39,210 nt of DNA from a virus, in IMG/VR virus record IMGVR_UViG_3300032053_000199, positions 1-39,210 of that record; one strand, 5' to 3'. Positions 23,018-30,770 of this stretch are shown here, piece after piece. Under the pieces are notes generated by a model. The model searched no databases. It worked only from the letters and a program-made list of their open reading frames with translations, and was not told the origin of the DNA. How positions within the stretch are numbered: position 1 is the first letter of the stretch; each line of letters opens with the position of its first letter. Position numbers and translations under genes: made by a program.

Positions 23018-24976
23018 TTATACTGGGATATTAGCTCGTTGAATAGCCCCCTGTTGCTTTTGTTCTTCAACCGCTTGTTTCCCATCATTAGAGAGACTTT
23101 GTTGATTCAATTGATGCTCTCTGTCAGCCTGTGCCGATTGTCCGTCTGCTGCCATCTGCTGTTGTTGCTGCTGTTGTTGCATTTGGGCATCTTGCTGCGC
23201 CTTACCAGTCATTCGTTCAATAATTATGTCTGCATTTGGCAAATCAGCCAGCTTTAACATCTCTACTTGGTCGATAATCTGACGATCAAACAACTCTAAA
23301 CCTTGACGGTATTGTTTAGCTCTCATGAATGGCATTGCAGAACCAGTAGACACTTTTAGGTCGAGATTCCCCTTAATAGGGATTTCTTGCTGTCCCATGT
23401 AACCACCAGTAGGCCCCATTCTCTGAACTACGGCAACCTTTTGTAGTGATCCATCTTCGTTGTACTGTGGTTCACCGTTGTTCATGACTGTTTTAACGTG
23501 GAACTTAAAATACTTGGATGCATTAAGATTATTCGTAACTCGGACAACAGTAGGTACATCTCTGAATTGTACAACTCTTGAGACATACATCTGTCCCAGA
23601 TCTTGCAAATACGCATCTAAATATCGGCTCTTTAAACGGCTACGAGTGTTCGCAGCCTCTTGAATATCTTGAATAGCGGCAGCGGCAGTTACTCCAGGAG
23701 GAGGAGTAGTTTCTACAGTACCGGAAATATCGGTGAACCATTCTTTCATTCGATCAATCATTTGCAATACGAAAGGCTGTAACTGAACGCCCTCTTCTCG
23801 ACGAACTTCGCTCCCTTTGTTCTTTTCAACAATTAAACCGGGACTATTTACAAGATTTTCAGTGTCTATGCCACTTTCGTGGTCCACCACCCAAATCGGA
23901 TTACCCATTAGAGTTAGTACGTCTAAACTAAATGAAACTAGTTTATTAAAGATCTTTTGAGGGTGTTCTAACTGCTCGATCTCAGAAATACCCCAGAATT
24001 CACGAGGCAACATATAGTTTACTAAACGAGAATAGGGAAATTTTCCATCTTCATATGGATTTGGCCCATCTTCCAAAAGAACACCACCAGCGGAAACTAA
24101 TTTCCTGCCATTTGGGTACTTCAATCGGACATTTGAGCCGACTTGTACCCCATTTTCCATAATGGGATCTTCTATCTGCTCATCAGAAGAACAATACATG
24201 ATTTTCTTTAAACATTTATTGTCTAAAAGATTCTCAGTGTTGCCACTCGAACTTTGCATTGATTTCGTATCATCAATCGGAAGGCGTAATTGAAAGACCG
24301 GATCTAAATCTGTTTTTTCATTGCGTATAGCATCGCTCATGTCAGACTTAACGTACTTACCAAGCTCAGGGTAGTCCCTCTTGATAACGGCAATGTCTGT
24401 GGGTTCAGCTTTAATGAAAGAACACGAGTGTTTGTTAACATCTCTAGAATTTGGATCAGGATATGCCGCATATGGATCACACGATTCAAATTCAATATCG
24501 CCATCCATAGCTTTTTTATTGGGATTGTAAACTAAACTAGATAGTCCAGTTCCGTAAAGATGGGCATCGTACACGGATTCAGTAAGGGCCATCAACCAGT
24601 TATTTTTTACCCAATCAACTTCAGCAATCTCATTCATCAAATCAGCAAACTCCCGATCGGAGGGCTCTTGGGCTTGATATTCCCACTTAGGCCTAACGTC
24701 TGTAATGATAGGAACTGAGCTTTGAATTGCTTTGAAGATTAAATTAATTACTTCACTGTGGCGGTACGATGGGCGTTGCTCATTCCATTGTTGCCCACGG
24801 AACATCTTATAATTATTCATCCACTTAGAGTCGTAATTACCGCGCCATTTCTTATTTTTATTAAAGGTTTTCTCGATAAACTTAAGCGTCTTTCGTTCTT
24901 CATCCGTAGGGTTGTACTGCTCGCCAGAATCATTTTCTTTTTCAAGCTCAGGCGATTGTTCGTGTTCTGAAATCAT
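23018..24976 (-). CDS. Portal protein, P22-like
   Basis: This 652-residue protein starts (after an acidic leader) with TDEERKTLKFIEKTFNKNKK and has the wing and stem composition of P22-type portals, including the segment GTVETTPPPGVTAAAAIQDI. The last 60 residues are Gln-rich with eight consecutive Gln, a possible barrel-like tail. It forms the dodecameric DNA channel and docks terminase and the gp4-like adaptor. It starts with a 4-bp overlap with the FmdB-like gene. Confidence 0.85.
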   Translation of the reverse strand: MISEHEQSPELEKENDSGEQYNPTDEERKTLKFIEKTFNKNKKWRGNYDSKWMNNYKMFRGQQWNEQRPSYRHSEVINLIFKAIQSSVPIITDVRPKWEYQAQEPSDREFADLMNEIAEVDWVKNNWLMALTESVYDAHLYGTGLSSLVYNPNKKAMDGDIEFESCDPYAAYPDPNSRDVNKHSCSFIKAEPTDIAVIKRDYPELGKYVKSDMSDAIRNEKTDLDPVFQLRLPIDDTKSMQSSSGNTENLLDNKCLKKIMYCSSDEQIEDPIMENGVQVGSNVRLKYPNGRKLVSAGGVLLEDGPNPYEDGKFPYSRLVNYMLPREFWGISEIEQLEHPQKIFNKLVSFSLDVLTLMGNPIWVVDHESGIDTENLVNSPGLIVEKNKGSEVRREEGVQLQPFVLQMIDRMKEWFTDISGTVETTPPPGVTAAAAIQDIQEAANTRSRLKSRYLDAYLQDLGQMYVSRVVQFRDVPTVVRVTNNLNASKYFKFHVKTVMNNGEPQYNEDGSLQKVAVVQRMGPTGGYMGQQEIPIKGNLDLKVSTGSAMPFMRAKQYRQGLELFDRQIIDQVEMLKLADLPNADIIIERMTGKAQQDAQMQQQQQQQQMAADGQSAQADREHQLNQQSLSNDGKQAVEEQKQQGAIQRANIPV

Positions 24977-25299
24977 AAATTATCCCATTCCTTTTCGCGT
25001 TCTTTAGCTCTCTTAACTACAGTCTCACGATGAAGAGTGTCGGCACTCTCATTGCCAACCTCAATTAAACCTTTTCGATCCGCTAACTCTTTACGATGTC
25101 TAGCGTTTCTGACAACACAGCCTAGCCCTGGATTAAATTCCGCATCCTGCACTTTGGCCCCCATTATCTGGAAACTAGTATAAACCCTGTCTAAGACTAT
25201 ACCGCATCCACAGATCTCTTCCCTTGTAGCGTTATGCATGGTTTTAACGATCTCTTGTTTTGTGCCACAGGCAACGCATTTATAAACATAGGTCGGCAT
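24973..25299 (-). CDS. FmdB-like zinc-ribbon protein
   Basis: The ATG at 25299 gives MPTYVYKCVACGTKQEIVKT, the classic FmdB-family start with a first CxxC. CGCG near residue 34 gives the second metal pair. A GTG at 25338 would extend it into the large terminase gene, so I prefer the later start. It lacks a strong Shine-Dalgarno. FmdB proteins are small zinc ribbons of unclear regulatory role and are often found in phages between terminase and portal. The C-terminal half is charged. Confidence 0.75.
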   Translation of the reverse strand: MPTYVYKCVACGTKQEIVKTMHNATREEICGCGIVLDRVYTSFQIMGAKVQDAEFNPGLGCVVRNARHRKELADRKGLIEVGNESADTLHRETVVKRAKEREKEWDNL

Positions 25300-25312
25300 T
25301 AGATTGATAATA

Positions 25313-26614
25313 TCACTTTGACCAAGTTTCAGCACCACCGGCTCTTTTTTTCTTCATCAACTCAACAAAAGGGTTCGTACTCTTCGGGGCCCTTACCTTT
25401 ACTTCTTTTATTAAATGTCTAGTACCTAGCGTTATATATCTATCACAATCCATCGCATGATCGTTTGCCGCGACTGGGTTCATATCCTCTGTCTCATCAT
25501 CCGGGCCCACGTCATCAGCTTCAGGATAGTGGTAAGTCTCCCTCTCATCAGAAGAATAGGGACATGCCCCAGCAAACTCTTTATACTTCCTAGTCTTTAC
25601 CAGGTCGTAATGCATATCAATCCCAAGCCTTATTGATCCAGGTCCAGTTGATGCCCCTTCTGCTGGTATATAATTACGATTAAAGTCTTCGATATATCCT
25701 GGTTGGTCAGTTCCGCAAAAGATTCTCTCAACCGGCCATATCTTCAAGGTTCTTTGCACTATCTCCCTTTGTTCCTTTAAGATCAGACCACTCCGATAAA
25801 CCTCGCTTATCCCATATTCCATGCCGTCTGGTGTTATAGCTCTGACTTTAAAAACAAAAGGATCAGTGAATCCCCAGTCAATCCCGCCGAAGTACCTTGT
25901 ACCTACTGGAAGAGCAAAGGGAGTTATTAGATTGTCATCATCGGACCAACAATTATATACAAGCCCTTCCATTTTCTGCCAGTCACCACCAAACAACATC
26001 TGGAATCTTCTCGGGTCCATATTCTGCTTCCGTTGTTCACGAATAACCGGGTCATGTAACGAGTTATGCGGATTATCCCAGCTTGCCGCTTGTATTAATG
26101 TTATGTCTGGACGCAAACCTTTTTGCTTTGGCTTAATTATCTCTTTGTAAATCCAATTCAAAGTATATGGTGACGTCGTTAGCAATATAGGGCAGTTTAG
26201 AGTTGATTGACGCCCTTGGATGTTTTCCCAGAAGTACAACGAGTATTTACCGGCCTCATCTCCCCATATAGCCCTAACATCAGGAATACCTACAATTGAA
26301 TCCGGATCGGTAGCAGTTCTACAATAAACAGTAGCTCCACTATGCATCTTGAAGATTGCCTCGCCATCCTTGTATGTTCCATAACCGCCCATAACCCGTA
26401 AGAAATGAGGAAGTGTTGATTGCTTTAGTATCTTATAAGTCGGAGCAGTTATCAGGAAGTTATCCGTTGGGAGTATGTTCGTATGCAATTGTCTTTTCAT
26501 CCAGATAGCACCAGATAGGGTCTTGCCATACTGAACCCCGGTACCAAGCACAGTCAGTTGAGCATTTGACATTATAGCGTCATACTGTTTTTGGCTGTGA
26601 CTTTGGAAGTTCAT
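25313..26614 (-). CDS. Terminase large subunit
   Basis: This 433-residue motor has a Walker A-like GTGVQYGKT (24-32), Walker B WGDE (117-120), coupling motif LLTTSPY (134-140) and the RNase H-like nuclease start GGIDWGFTDPF with Asp236. It packages DNA into the procapsid and cuts it. The start overlaps the NeuB-like gene stop by 4 bp (ATGA), so synthesis may be coupled to that of the sugar enzyme. Headful cutting would fit the circular-permutation idea, but packaging type is not proven. Confidence 0.9.
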   Translation of the reverse strand: MNFQSHSQKQYDAIMSNAQLTVLGTGVQYGKTLSGAIWMKRQLHTNILPTDNFLITAPTYKILKQSTLPHFLRVMGGYGTYKDGEAIFKMHSGATVYCRTATDPDSIVGIPDVRAIWGDEAGKYSLYFWENIQGRQSTLNCPILLTTSPYTLNWIYKEIIKPKQKGLRPDITLIQAASWDNPHNSLHDPVIREQRKQNMDPRRFQMLFGGDWQKMEGLVYNCWSDDDNLITPFALPVGTRYFGGIDWGFTDPFVFKVRAITPDGMEYGISEVYRSGLILKEQREIVQRTLKIWPVERIFCGTDQPGYIEDFNRNYIPAEGASTGPGSIRLGIDMHYDLVKTRKYKEFAGACPYSSDERETYHYPEADDVGPDDETEDMNPVAANDHAMDCDRYITLGTRHLIKEVKVRAPKSTNPFVELMKKKRAGGAETWSK

Positions 26615-27528
26615 TGCTTTGGCTCTATAGCATCCCCTACGTTATAGTCGTGTCTCGAGACTTGATTGTCTATCATTGATACTGGATGGGCGCCTTTTAG
26701 GTCCGACTTCAAAGAGCGGTAGATACCATAGTTGTCATCCTTCCTAAGAGTGTCACCTACCTTGATAACTCTAGTCGCTATCATCCTTCTGTTGTGTCTT
26801 AAGATCATTGCTAGTTCTTCTTTAGATGGACACACCACCGGAAGCTTAGTCGTGTTGATGTTCTTGGTCATGGCTAGGAAGTCTTCACTTGATAGAGAGT
26901 GTCCAGCGTCAGGGGTATCGGTATAGTTAAAAGGGTTATAGTGCTTCTCTAGTAAGTCGGCACCATACTCAAAAGCCATTAATGGAATGTTGAATACGTC
27001 GAGACTATGATCGGATAGACCGGCCGGCCTTCCTGTCAATTCTCGAAGCCTAAGTATCTTCCTAAGGTTAGAGTGGTTAGACGGATAGGACGCTTCACAG
27101 TGTAAGAAGACTACAAAAGCATTCTCTAGCATGTTGTTTACTATCTGGATGTCTGTCTCAGTATGGCCACCCGTTGACACAATGATCTCCTTACCGCAAG
27201 TCTCAAGGAATCGGATCATATCAACATGGTTCATTTCACTTGAGGCCAGCTTGTGGGTTTCAACATAGGGGTCGGTTATCTTAAGACCCTCAACGCTGAA
27301 GGCTGTGCACATAAACTCAATTCCCACGGCTTGGCACTTACTGGCCAGTAAAGGTATCCAATCCCTAGGCATCTCAGCCGATATTCTCCCACTATGCCCG
27401 AATAGCTCTTGGTGAGAGTATAGTTGAAACTTGATAGCGTCGGCACCGCATTTCTTAGCTATAGAGCAGGCATCCTTACAGTCTTCAAAGGTTTTCCAGT
27501 TTGATCCGAGTTCGGCAATAATCTTCAT
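26611..27528 (-). CDS. Nonulosonic acid synthase, NeuB/SpsE-like
   Basis: This 305-residue protein has the NeuB set in order: IAELGSN (4-10), KFQ (33-35), KLASSE (93-98), VSTG (117-120), LHCEASYP (142-149), GLSDHS (170-175), EKHY (194-197) and PDAGHSLSSEDF (206-217). A SAF-type C-terminal domain starts near NRRMIATRVIKVGDT (246 on). Such enzymes condense phosphoenolpyruvate with a hexose derivative to make a nonulosonic acid. The gene lies between terminase subunits with 4-bp overlaps on both sides, a very unusual place for a sugar enzyme. The exact hexose is unknown. Confidence 0.92.
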   Translation of the reverse strand: MKIIAELGSNWKTFEDCKDACSIAKKCGADAIKFQLYSHQELFGHSGRISAEMPRDWIPLLASKCQAVGIEFMCTAFSVEGLKITDPYVETHKLASSEMNHVDMIRFLETCGKEIIVSTGGHTETDIQIVNNMLENAFVVFLHCEASYPSNHSNLRKILRLRELTGRPAGLSDHSLDVFNIPLMAFEYGADLLEKHYNPFNYTDTPDAGHSLSSEDFLAMTKNINTTKLPVVCPSKEELAMILRHNRRMIATRVIKVGDTLRKDDNYGIYRSLKSDLKGAHPVSMIDNQVSRHDYNVGDAIEPKQ

Positions 27529-27956
27529 TCTATTCCTTCCTTTTTTATGTCTTCAGTCGTTCCCAGGACTAGGATGGGTTCACTAGACCCAGGCGGCGGG
27601 AGTATTACCATCGGCTTCGGGAAATTGTGATTCATATCTACTTGTTCTTTAAGTAAGCCATAGTTCTTCAGTACCGCAGTCGCAGCCTTCTGAGCGTTTG
27701 TCATATCCTTTTTAGAGTTAGCAAGTGATTCAGCATAAACATCGACGGAAGCCTCTACAAGGTTCTTAAGTCTCTGTTGAGCAGCGGCCAGAATATCTTT
27801 AACTTCTCTGGAGGCCATCCAAGTCGTAACAGTGTTCCGATTAACATTAAGCTCCTCACCTATTTGAAGATATGTTCTTCCCTGGGTTCTTAACGCAATG
27901 GCCCGAGCTTTCATTAACCTGTTGGATACGTTTTTACGTTTATCTTCCGTAGACAT
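27525..27956 (-). CDS. Small terminase-like HTH protein
   Basis: This 143-residue protein has an N-terminal helix-turn-helix (RTYLQIGEELNVNRNTVTTW, about 28-47), then a helical oligomerisation part and a Pro-rich tail. Such proteins at the start of the packaging cluster are small terminase subunits that bind the packaging site. Large terminase lies downstream, separated only by the NeuB-like gene. It overlaps the preceding RHH-like gene by 17 bp. Confidence 0.75.
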   Translation of the reverse strand: MSTEDKRKNVSNRLMKARAIALRTQGRTYLQIGEELNVNRNTVTTWMASREVKDILAAAQQRLKNLVEASVDVYAESLANSKKDMTNAQKAATAVLKNYGLLKEQVDMNHNFPKPMVILPPPGSSEPILVLGTTEDIKKEGIE

Positions 27957-28122
27957 ATTTTAACAAAGCTTCCATCATTAAATGACTTACAGGTCTTCGT
28001 ATTCTTGACATTACACTTAAAGTCTTGAGTTCATTGAGCATTGATGTTGGAATAACCAGGGTAAATCTATGCATTGGCTCTAGATGTTCCTTGGGTCTTC
28101 CGCGCTTTCTTTTAGCAGGCAT
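27940..28122 (-). CDS. Small basic DNA-binding protein, RHH-like
   Basis: This 60-residue protein begins with an AT-hook-like basic segment (KRKRGRPKE) and then FTLVIPTSMLNELKTLSVMS with a helix, the usual strand-helix layout of ribbon-helix-helix regulators. A candidate promoter ends just 7 bp before the ATG, so the message may be leaderless or the true start may be internal (Met17). As first gene of the late unit it may regulate the divergent promoters. Confidence 0.6.
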   Translation of the reverse strand: MPAKRKRGRPKEHLEPMHRFTLVIPTSMLNELKTLSVMSRIRRPVSHLMMEALLKYVYGR

Positions 28123-28128
28123 ATTTTA

Positions 28129-28157
28129 TTCATATATTAACGCAGTAATTCAGTCAA
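28129..28157 (-). promoter_or_regulatory. Candidate leftward (late) sigma70-like promoter
   Basis: On the minus strand TTGACT (28157-28152) is separated by 17 bp from TATGAA (28134-28129). The pair is close to consensus. It lies directly upstream of the first leftward gene and would start the transcript near its ATG. Confidence 0.4.
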
Positions 28158-28214
28158 CTGATATGGGATAATAAGCATACTTTAATTTAATTCATATTTA
28201 TGTGAAGACAATAC

Positions 28215-28243
28215 TTGACACTCTATTCTGCTTGATCCATAAC
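28215..28243 (+). promoter_or_regulatory. Rightward (early) sigma70-like promoter
   Basis: A perfect -35 TTGACA (28215-28220) is followed after 17 bp by CATAAC (28238-28243), a four-of-six -10. The first early gene begins 24 bp later, after AAGAAGGA. This should fire with host RNA polymerase early in infection. Confidence 0.65.
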
Positions 28244-28266
28244 TCTCTTAAGAAGGAAGCAATAAG

Positions 28267-28488
28267 ATGAAATACAAAGAACAAAAAGACGCAGTAGACG
28301 CAATATTAACCACTAACAAATGGGCTTTTCAATCTTCTCCCACGGCCGTTAATCTCGGCAAGCTACATAGTGCCATGCTGGCAGTGCAAGCCGTGTTTAA
28401 TGCCCAAACATCCTGTGAACTAGCCCAAGAGCAACAATTCCTAGCTGAGTCATCAAAGCATATCATCCATGCGATGGGACTTGTATGA
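28267..28488 (+). CDS. Early hypothetical protein
   Basis: First gene behind the early promoter, with AAGGA before the ATG. The 73-residue helical protein (for example VNLGKLHSAMLAVQAVFNAQ) has no recognised domain. The stop overlaps the next start by 4 bp. Small early proteins like this often act on the host, but no motif shows it here. Confidence 0.6.
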   Translation: MKYKEQKDAVDAILTTNKWAFQSSPTAVNLGKLHSAMLAVQAVFNAQTSCELAQEQQFLAESSKHIIHAMGLV

Positions 28489-28727
28489 AGAAAGTTAGCA
28501 ACAAAATGGCTGAGCGCAAGGCTGAAAGGGTCTTTGCGCTTCAGTGCAGTTTACATAAAGACGCCGAAAGACTTATCGAAGAGATCACGCTTTCTAATGC
28601 AATTCAAAAAGGTAAGGCTTTAAGGGATCTAATGGATAAAATGGATAGTGATGAAGCTGAAGAGTATTATACCAAGGCGGCAAAATTCCAGCTTTTTTCT
28701 ATCTTTAAAAGCAATGGTGTTCTGTGA
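28485..28727 (+). CDS. Early helical hypothetical protein
   Basis: This 80-residue Lys/Glu-rich protein is mostly helical (AERKAERVFALQCSLHKDAE). It is coupled to its neighbours by ATGA upstream and a GTGA overlap downstream with a micro-ORF. No known domain was recognised. Confidence 0.55.
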   Translation: MKKVSNKMAERKAERVFALQCSLHKDAERLIEEITLSNAIQKGKALRDLMDKMDSDEAEEYYTKAAKFQLFSIFKSNGVL

Positions 28728-28783
28728 CTGAAATTTTTATTTGCGTCTTCATCTTATTAACTCTCTTTTGGATTAACGATTAG
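28724..28783 (+). CDS. 19-residue membrane micro-ORF
   Basis: A GTG start overlaps the upstream stop (GTGA). The product MTEIFICVFILLTLFWIND is one hydrophobic helix. It could be a real membrane micropeptide or a coupling device. Because it is very short, evidence is limited to the overlap and hydrophobicity. Confidence 0.35.
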   Translation: MTEIFICVFILLTLFWIND

Positions 28784-28790
28784 GAGATTT

Positions 28791-28859
28791 ATGGCTATTT
28801 TAGTTTGTCCCTATTGTGGTGAATCCTACAATCACTTCGAAGAAAGGCTGACAGCATGA
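28791..28859 (+). CDS. 22-residue zinc-knuckle micropeptide
   Basis: AGGAG lies at ideal spacing before this ATG, and the stop overlaps the next start (ATGA). The product is MAILVCPYCGESYNHFEERL plus Thr-Ala, with a CxxC and one His that could hold a metal. The good ribosome site and coupling support translation. The function is unknown. Confidence 0.5.
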   Translation: MAILVCPYCGESYNHFEERLTA

Positions 28860-29176
28860 ACTCTTATAAACAGTCAGATTTAATCTTAAATCCTGTCTTT
28901 CAACTAGCTAAAGAGAAAGCAAAATCTCTTTGGTATAGGAAGTCTGCCCTTGAATTCAAGCTGAATGGGGATAGAGGGTGCTGCACTTTAGGCGGTGGAT
29001 TGTACGCCTATCTAATCCCTAAAGGCTGTAGAAAGCCTAGAAGAATATTAGTATTACGACCCCCATTCCCGGTGCAAGGGGAAGTGCCTCTCTATGCCGG
29101 GATGATAGAGGCTAGAGATTTAATCAAAGCACTATCAGGAGTCGAAACCGAAGCTGATTATGGAAGGATGGATTGA
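28856..29176 (+). CDS. Early hypothetical protein
   Basis: This 106-residue protein is basic in its middle part and mixed alpha/beta (for example CCTLGGGLYAYLIPKGCRKP). Two adjacent Cys and a later Cys are present but no clear zinc motif. It is coupled to the micropeptide upstream by an ATGA overlap. No family was recognised. Confidence 0.5.
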   Translation: MNSYKQSDLILNPVFQLAKEKAKSLWYRKSALEFKLNGDRGCCTLGGGLYAYLIPKGCRKPRRILVLRPPFPVQGEVPLYAGMIEARDLIKALSGVETEADYGRMD

Positions 29177-29177
29177 T

Positions 29178-29375
29178 ATGAGAGATATCTTAATATGCCC
29201 TCTTTGTGGATATGAGAAAAAAGGCGATGATAAGTTTCAATCTTGTTGTGGAGAGCCACCTACTAATTTTGAATTAGTGGAAGAGGAAGCACAATTTACC
29301 ATTGAAACTATGGATGACGGTCCTGGGTATCCCATCGGATACTCTGAAGCGATAATGAGAGAGAGCGGTCACTAA
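29178..29375 (+). CDS. Small zinc-ribbon-like protein
   Basis: The ATG at 29178 is preferred because GAAGGA precedes it and it follows the previous stop by one base. The 65-residue product starts MRDILICPLCGYEKKGDDKF and then QSCCGE, giving two Cys pairs for one zinc. The rest is acidic. It is probably a nucleic-acid or protein-binding ribbon; the role is unknown. Confidence 0.55.
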   Translation: MRDILICPLCGYEKKGDDKFQSCCGEPPTNFELVEEEAQFTIETMDDGPGYPIGYSEAIMRESGH

Positions 29376-29376
29376 T

Positions 29377-29673
29377 ATGTCTAGTCGTCAAAAGTGGACG
29401 GACAAATGCGGCCAGTGTGTTAGTTGTGGGGAGTGGACATCGTGCCTTAGCCCATGCTGTAGCACTTCAGTGCATTACGAGGGTGGAACCGTTAATTGGG
29501 AAGATCTTCTTGCTGATATTCAAGAGGAGGAGTCTAATGAGTTGATTGACTCTAGATGTGATTTAATTCTTGAAGTCGAAAAGTTTCTATCTCCTAGATA
29601 CAAGAATCCTAAGTTTCTATCAGTAGCGGTTAAGTCTGTTGCCGATGCGCTGATTCAAGCACTTGAAGATTAA
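29377..29673 (+). CDS. Cys-rich early protein
   Basis: The 98-residue protein has Cys pairs CGQCVSCGEW and CLSPCC in its first 35 residues, suggesting one or two zinc sites, followed by an acidic helical tail. It is the last gene of the first rightward early block and overlaps the convergent 29670-29867 gene by 4 bp. No family was recognised. Confidence 0.55.
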   Translation: MSSRQKWTDKCGQCVSCGEWTSCLSPCCSTSVHYEGGTVNWEDLLADIQEEESNELIDSRCDLILEVEKFLSPRYKNPKFLSVAVKSVADALIQALED

Positions 29674-29867
29674 AACACCTGGTCGCAAGTGTTTGGTCCA
29701 ACAATCCATATTTGTCCTAACGGGTCTTTTTGAAGGTAATATCCGTTAGGTGCTCCGATTCCGGCAGTTTGCTCTAGGAATTCCATTCTTTTCTCTTTAA
29801 ATTCATCATGTTTATAACCAAAAACATTGCCTATAATTAGACCGGCCATAAATATAAATACTTGCAT
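29670..29867 (-). CDS. Small membrane protein
   Basis: The 65-residue product has an N-terminal hydrophobic helix (MQVFIFMAGLIIGNVFG) and a mixed soluble tail. It lies at the 3' end of the leftward nuclease cluster. No family was recognised and the role is unknown. Confidence 0.45.
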   Translation of the reverse strand: MQVFIFMAGLIIGNVFGYKHDEFKEKRMEFLEQTAGIGAPNGYYLQKDPLGQIWIVGPNTCDQVF

Positions 29868-29873
29868 CTAACA

Positions 29874-30107
29874 TTAGGATATGTGAAGCCATCGGAAAAG
29901 TATCGGATCAAAATCCCAGTTATTCTTTTTTAGCCATCGCCTTATTGACGGATGCTTATCAGTAAAGCGCCTTAATCCTATATGGTGAATTTCTTGATGA
30001 TGGGGTCTACAAAGCGGAAGTAAATTAAAATCATCGTCAGTCCCGCCAGAGCCACGAGTTTTGACATGATGGTTCTCCGCATCTTTGCCACAAACTTCAC
30101 AAGTCAT
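29874..30107 (-). CDS. HNH endonuclease
   Basis: The 77-residue protein holds the HNH pattern: CEVC (3-6), HH (13-14), Asn28 and CRPHHQEIHH (33-42). It is the minimal HNH fold with a zinc site. Phage HNH enzymes of this size often assist terminase or act as nicking or homing nucleases. Here it is beside RusA rather than terminase, so a role in recombination or defence is also possible. Confidence 0.8.
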   Translation of the reverse strand: MTCEVCGKDAENHHVKTRGSGGTDDDFNLLPLCRPHHQEIHHIGLRRFTDKHPSIRRWLKKNNWDFDPILFRWLHIS

Positions 30108-30486
30108 CTATGTCGAAGATCCAGACGCAAGTATGGTTGGTCGGATATTTCTCATCAAAAGGTTTTTTATTTAATTTAATAGAAAAAATTTGCGAGTCAT
30201 CTAGGTTTAGAAGTGGGAACATGCAATCAATTAGGCTTTTCTCATAATTGGCTATGTCTACTTTTCTGATAGTTCCTTTTTTTGTTTCCCAGTCTGAATA
30301 AAAGTCAACCTCGACTCCGATTCTATTTCCATAACCAAAAAGATTCTCAGGCTCTATTACTCCCCGACAATAAGATTCAAACTCTTTATATTCTTTTGTT
30401 TTAAATCGGCGCTTGGTTTTAAAATCAGTAGCAAAGCAAGCGTTAACAGATACCGGAAGTCTTTCTAGAATTAATGGGAATTTCAT
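30097..30486 (-). CDS. RusA-type Holliday junction resolvase
   Basis: The 129-residue protein shows the RusA pattern KVDIANYEKSLID (75-87) followed by LDDSQI (95-100), which supplies the metal-binding Asp residues. RusA cuts four-way junctions and so resolves recombination or replication structures before packaging. The start overlaps the upstream stop by 4 bp. It is the only clear DNA-recombination enzyme in the window. Confidence 0.85.
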   Translation of the reverse strand: MKFPLILERLPVSVNACFATDFKTKRRFKTKEYKEFESYCRGVIEPENLFGYGNRIGVEVDFYSDWETKKGTIRKVDIANYEKSLIDCMFPLLNLDDSQIFSIKLNKKPFDEKYPTNHTCVWIFDIDDL

Positions 30487-30770
30487 TTTGTTCCAACCCA
30501 GATTTTAACATCGTCAAGCTTCATATTTACACAAAGTTCTGCAATATTAGTTATTCTATTCATGGGCCATGCTTTAGAAACAGGATTGCTCTTTAAATCA
30601 GATATAAATCTAGCTAGTTTATCTGAACAATCTTTCTTTTCTTGAAGTTCCTTGGCTCTATCTTCTTTTTTAATTATTATGATTTTATTCTTCCGATAGC
30701 CGCATTCAATGCAACTTATGGCTCCATAATATCCGTCGTCATTACAAACAGGACAATATTTATTTTCCAT
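30483..30770 (-). CDS. Small zinc-binding protein
   Basis: The 95-residue protein begins with MENKYCPVCNDDGYYGAISC followed by IECG, giving two CxxC-type pairs for a DnaJ-like or ribbon zinc site. A Lys-rich helical part follows. It overlaps RusA by 4 bp and may help bind DNA. No specific family was recognised. Confidence 0.55.
   Translation of the reverse strand: MENKYCPVCNDDGYYGAISCIECGYRKNKIIIIKKEDRAKELQEKKDCSDKLARFISDLKSNPVSKAWPMNRITNIAELCVNMKLDDVKIWVGTK

Noticed and set aside
23160-23190. CAG/CTG-like repeats as a mobile or regulatory repeat
   Set aside because: They encode the Gln run of the portal tail and are explained by coding composition.
22841-23257. 138-codon plus-strand frame over portal and scaffold region
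   Set aside because: Leu-rich shadow frame antisense to the portal and small Gln-rich genes, crossing a real intergenic gap.
27525-27956. Treating the HTH protein as a lysogeny repressor
   Set aside because: Position at the head of the packaging genes and helical C-terminus fit a small terminase better.
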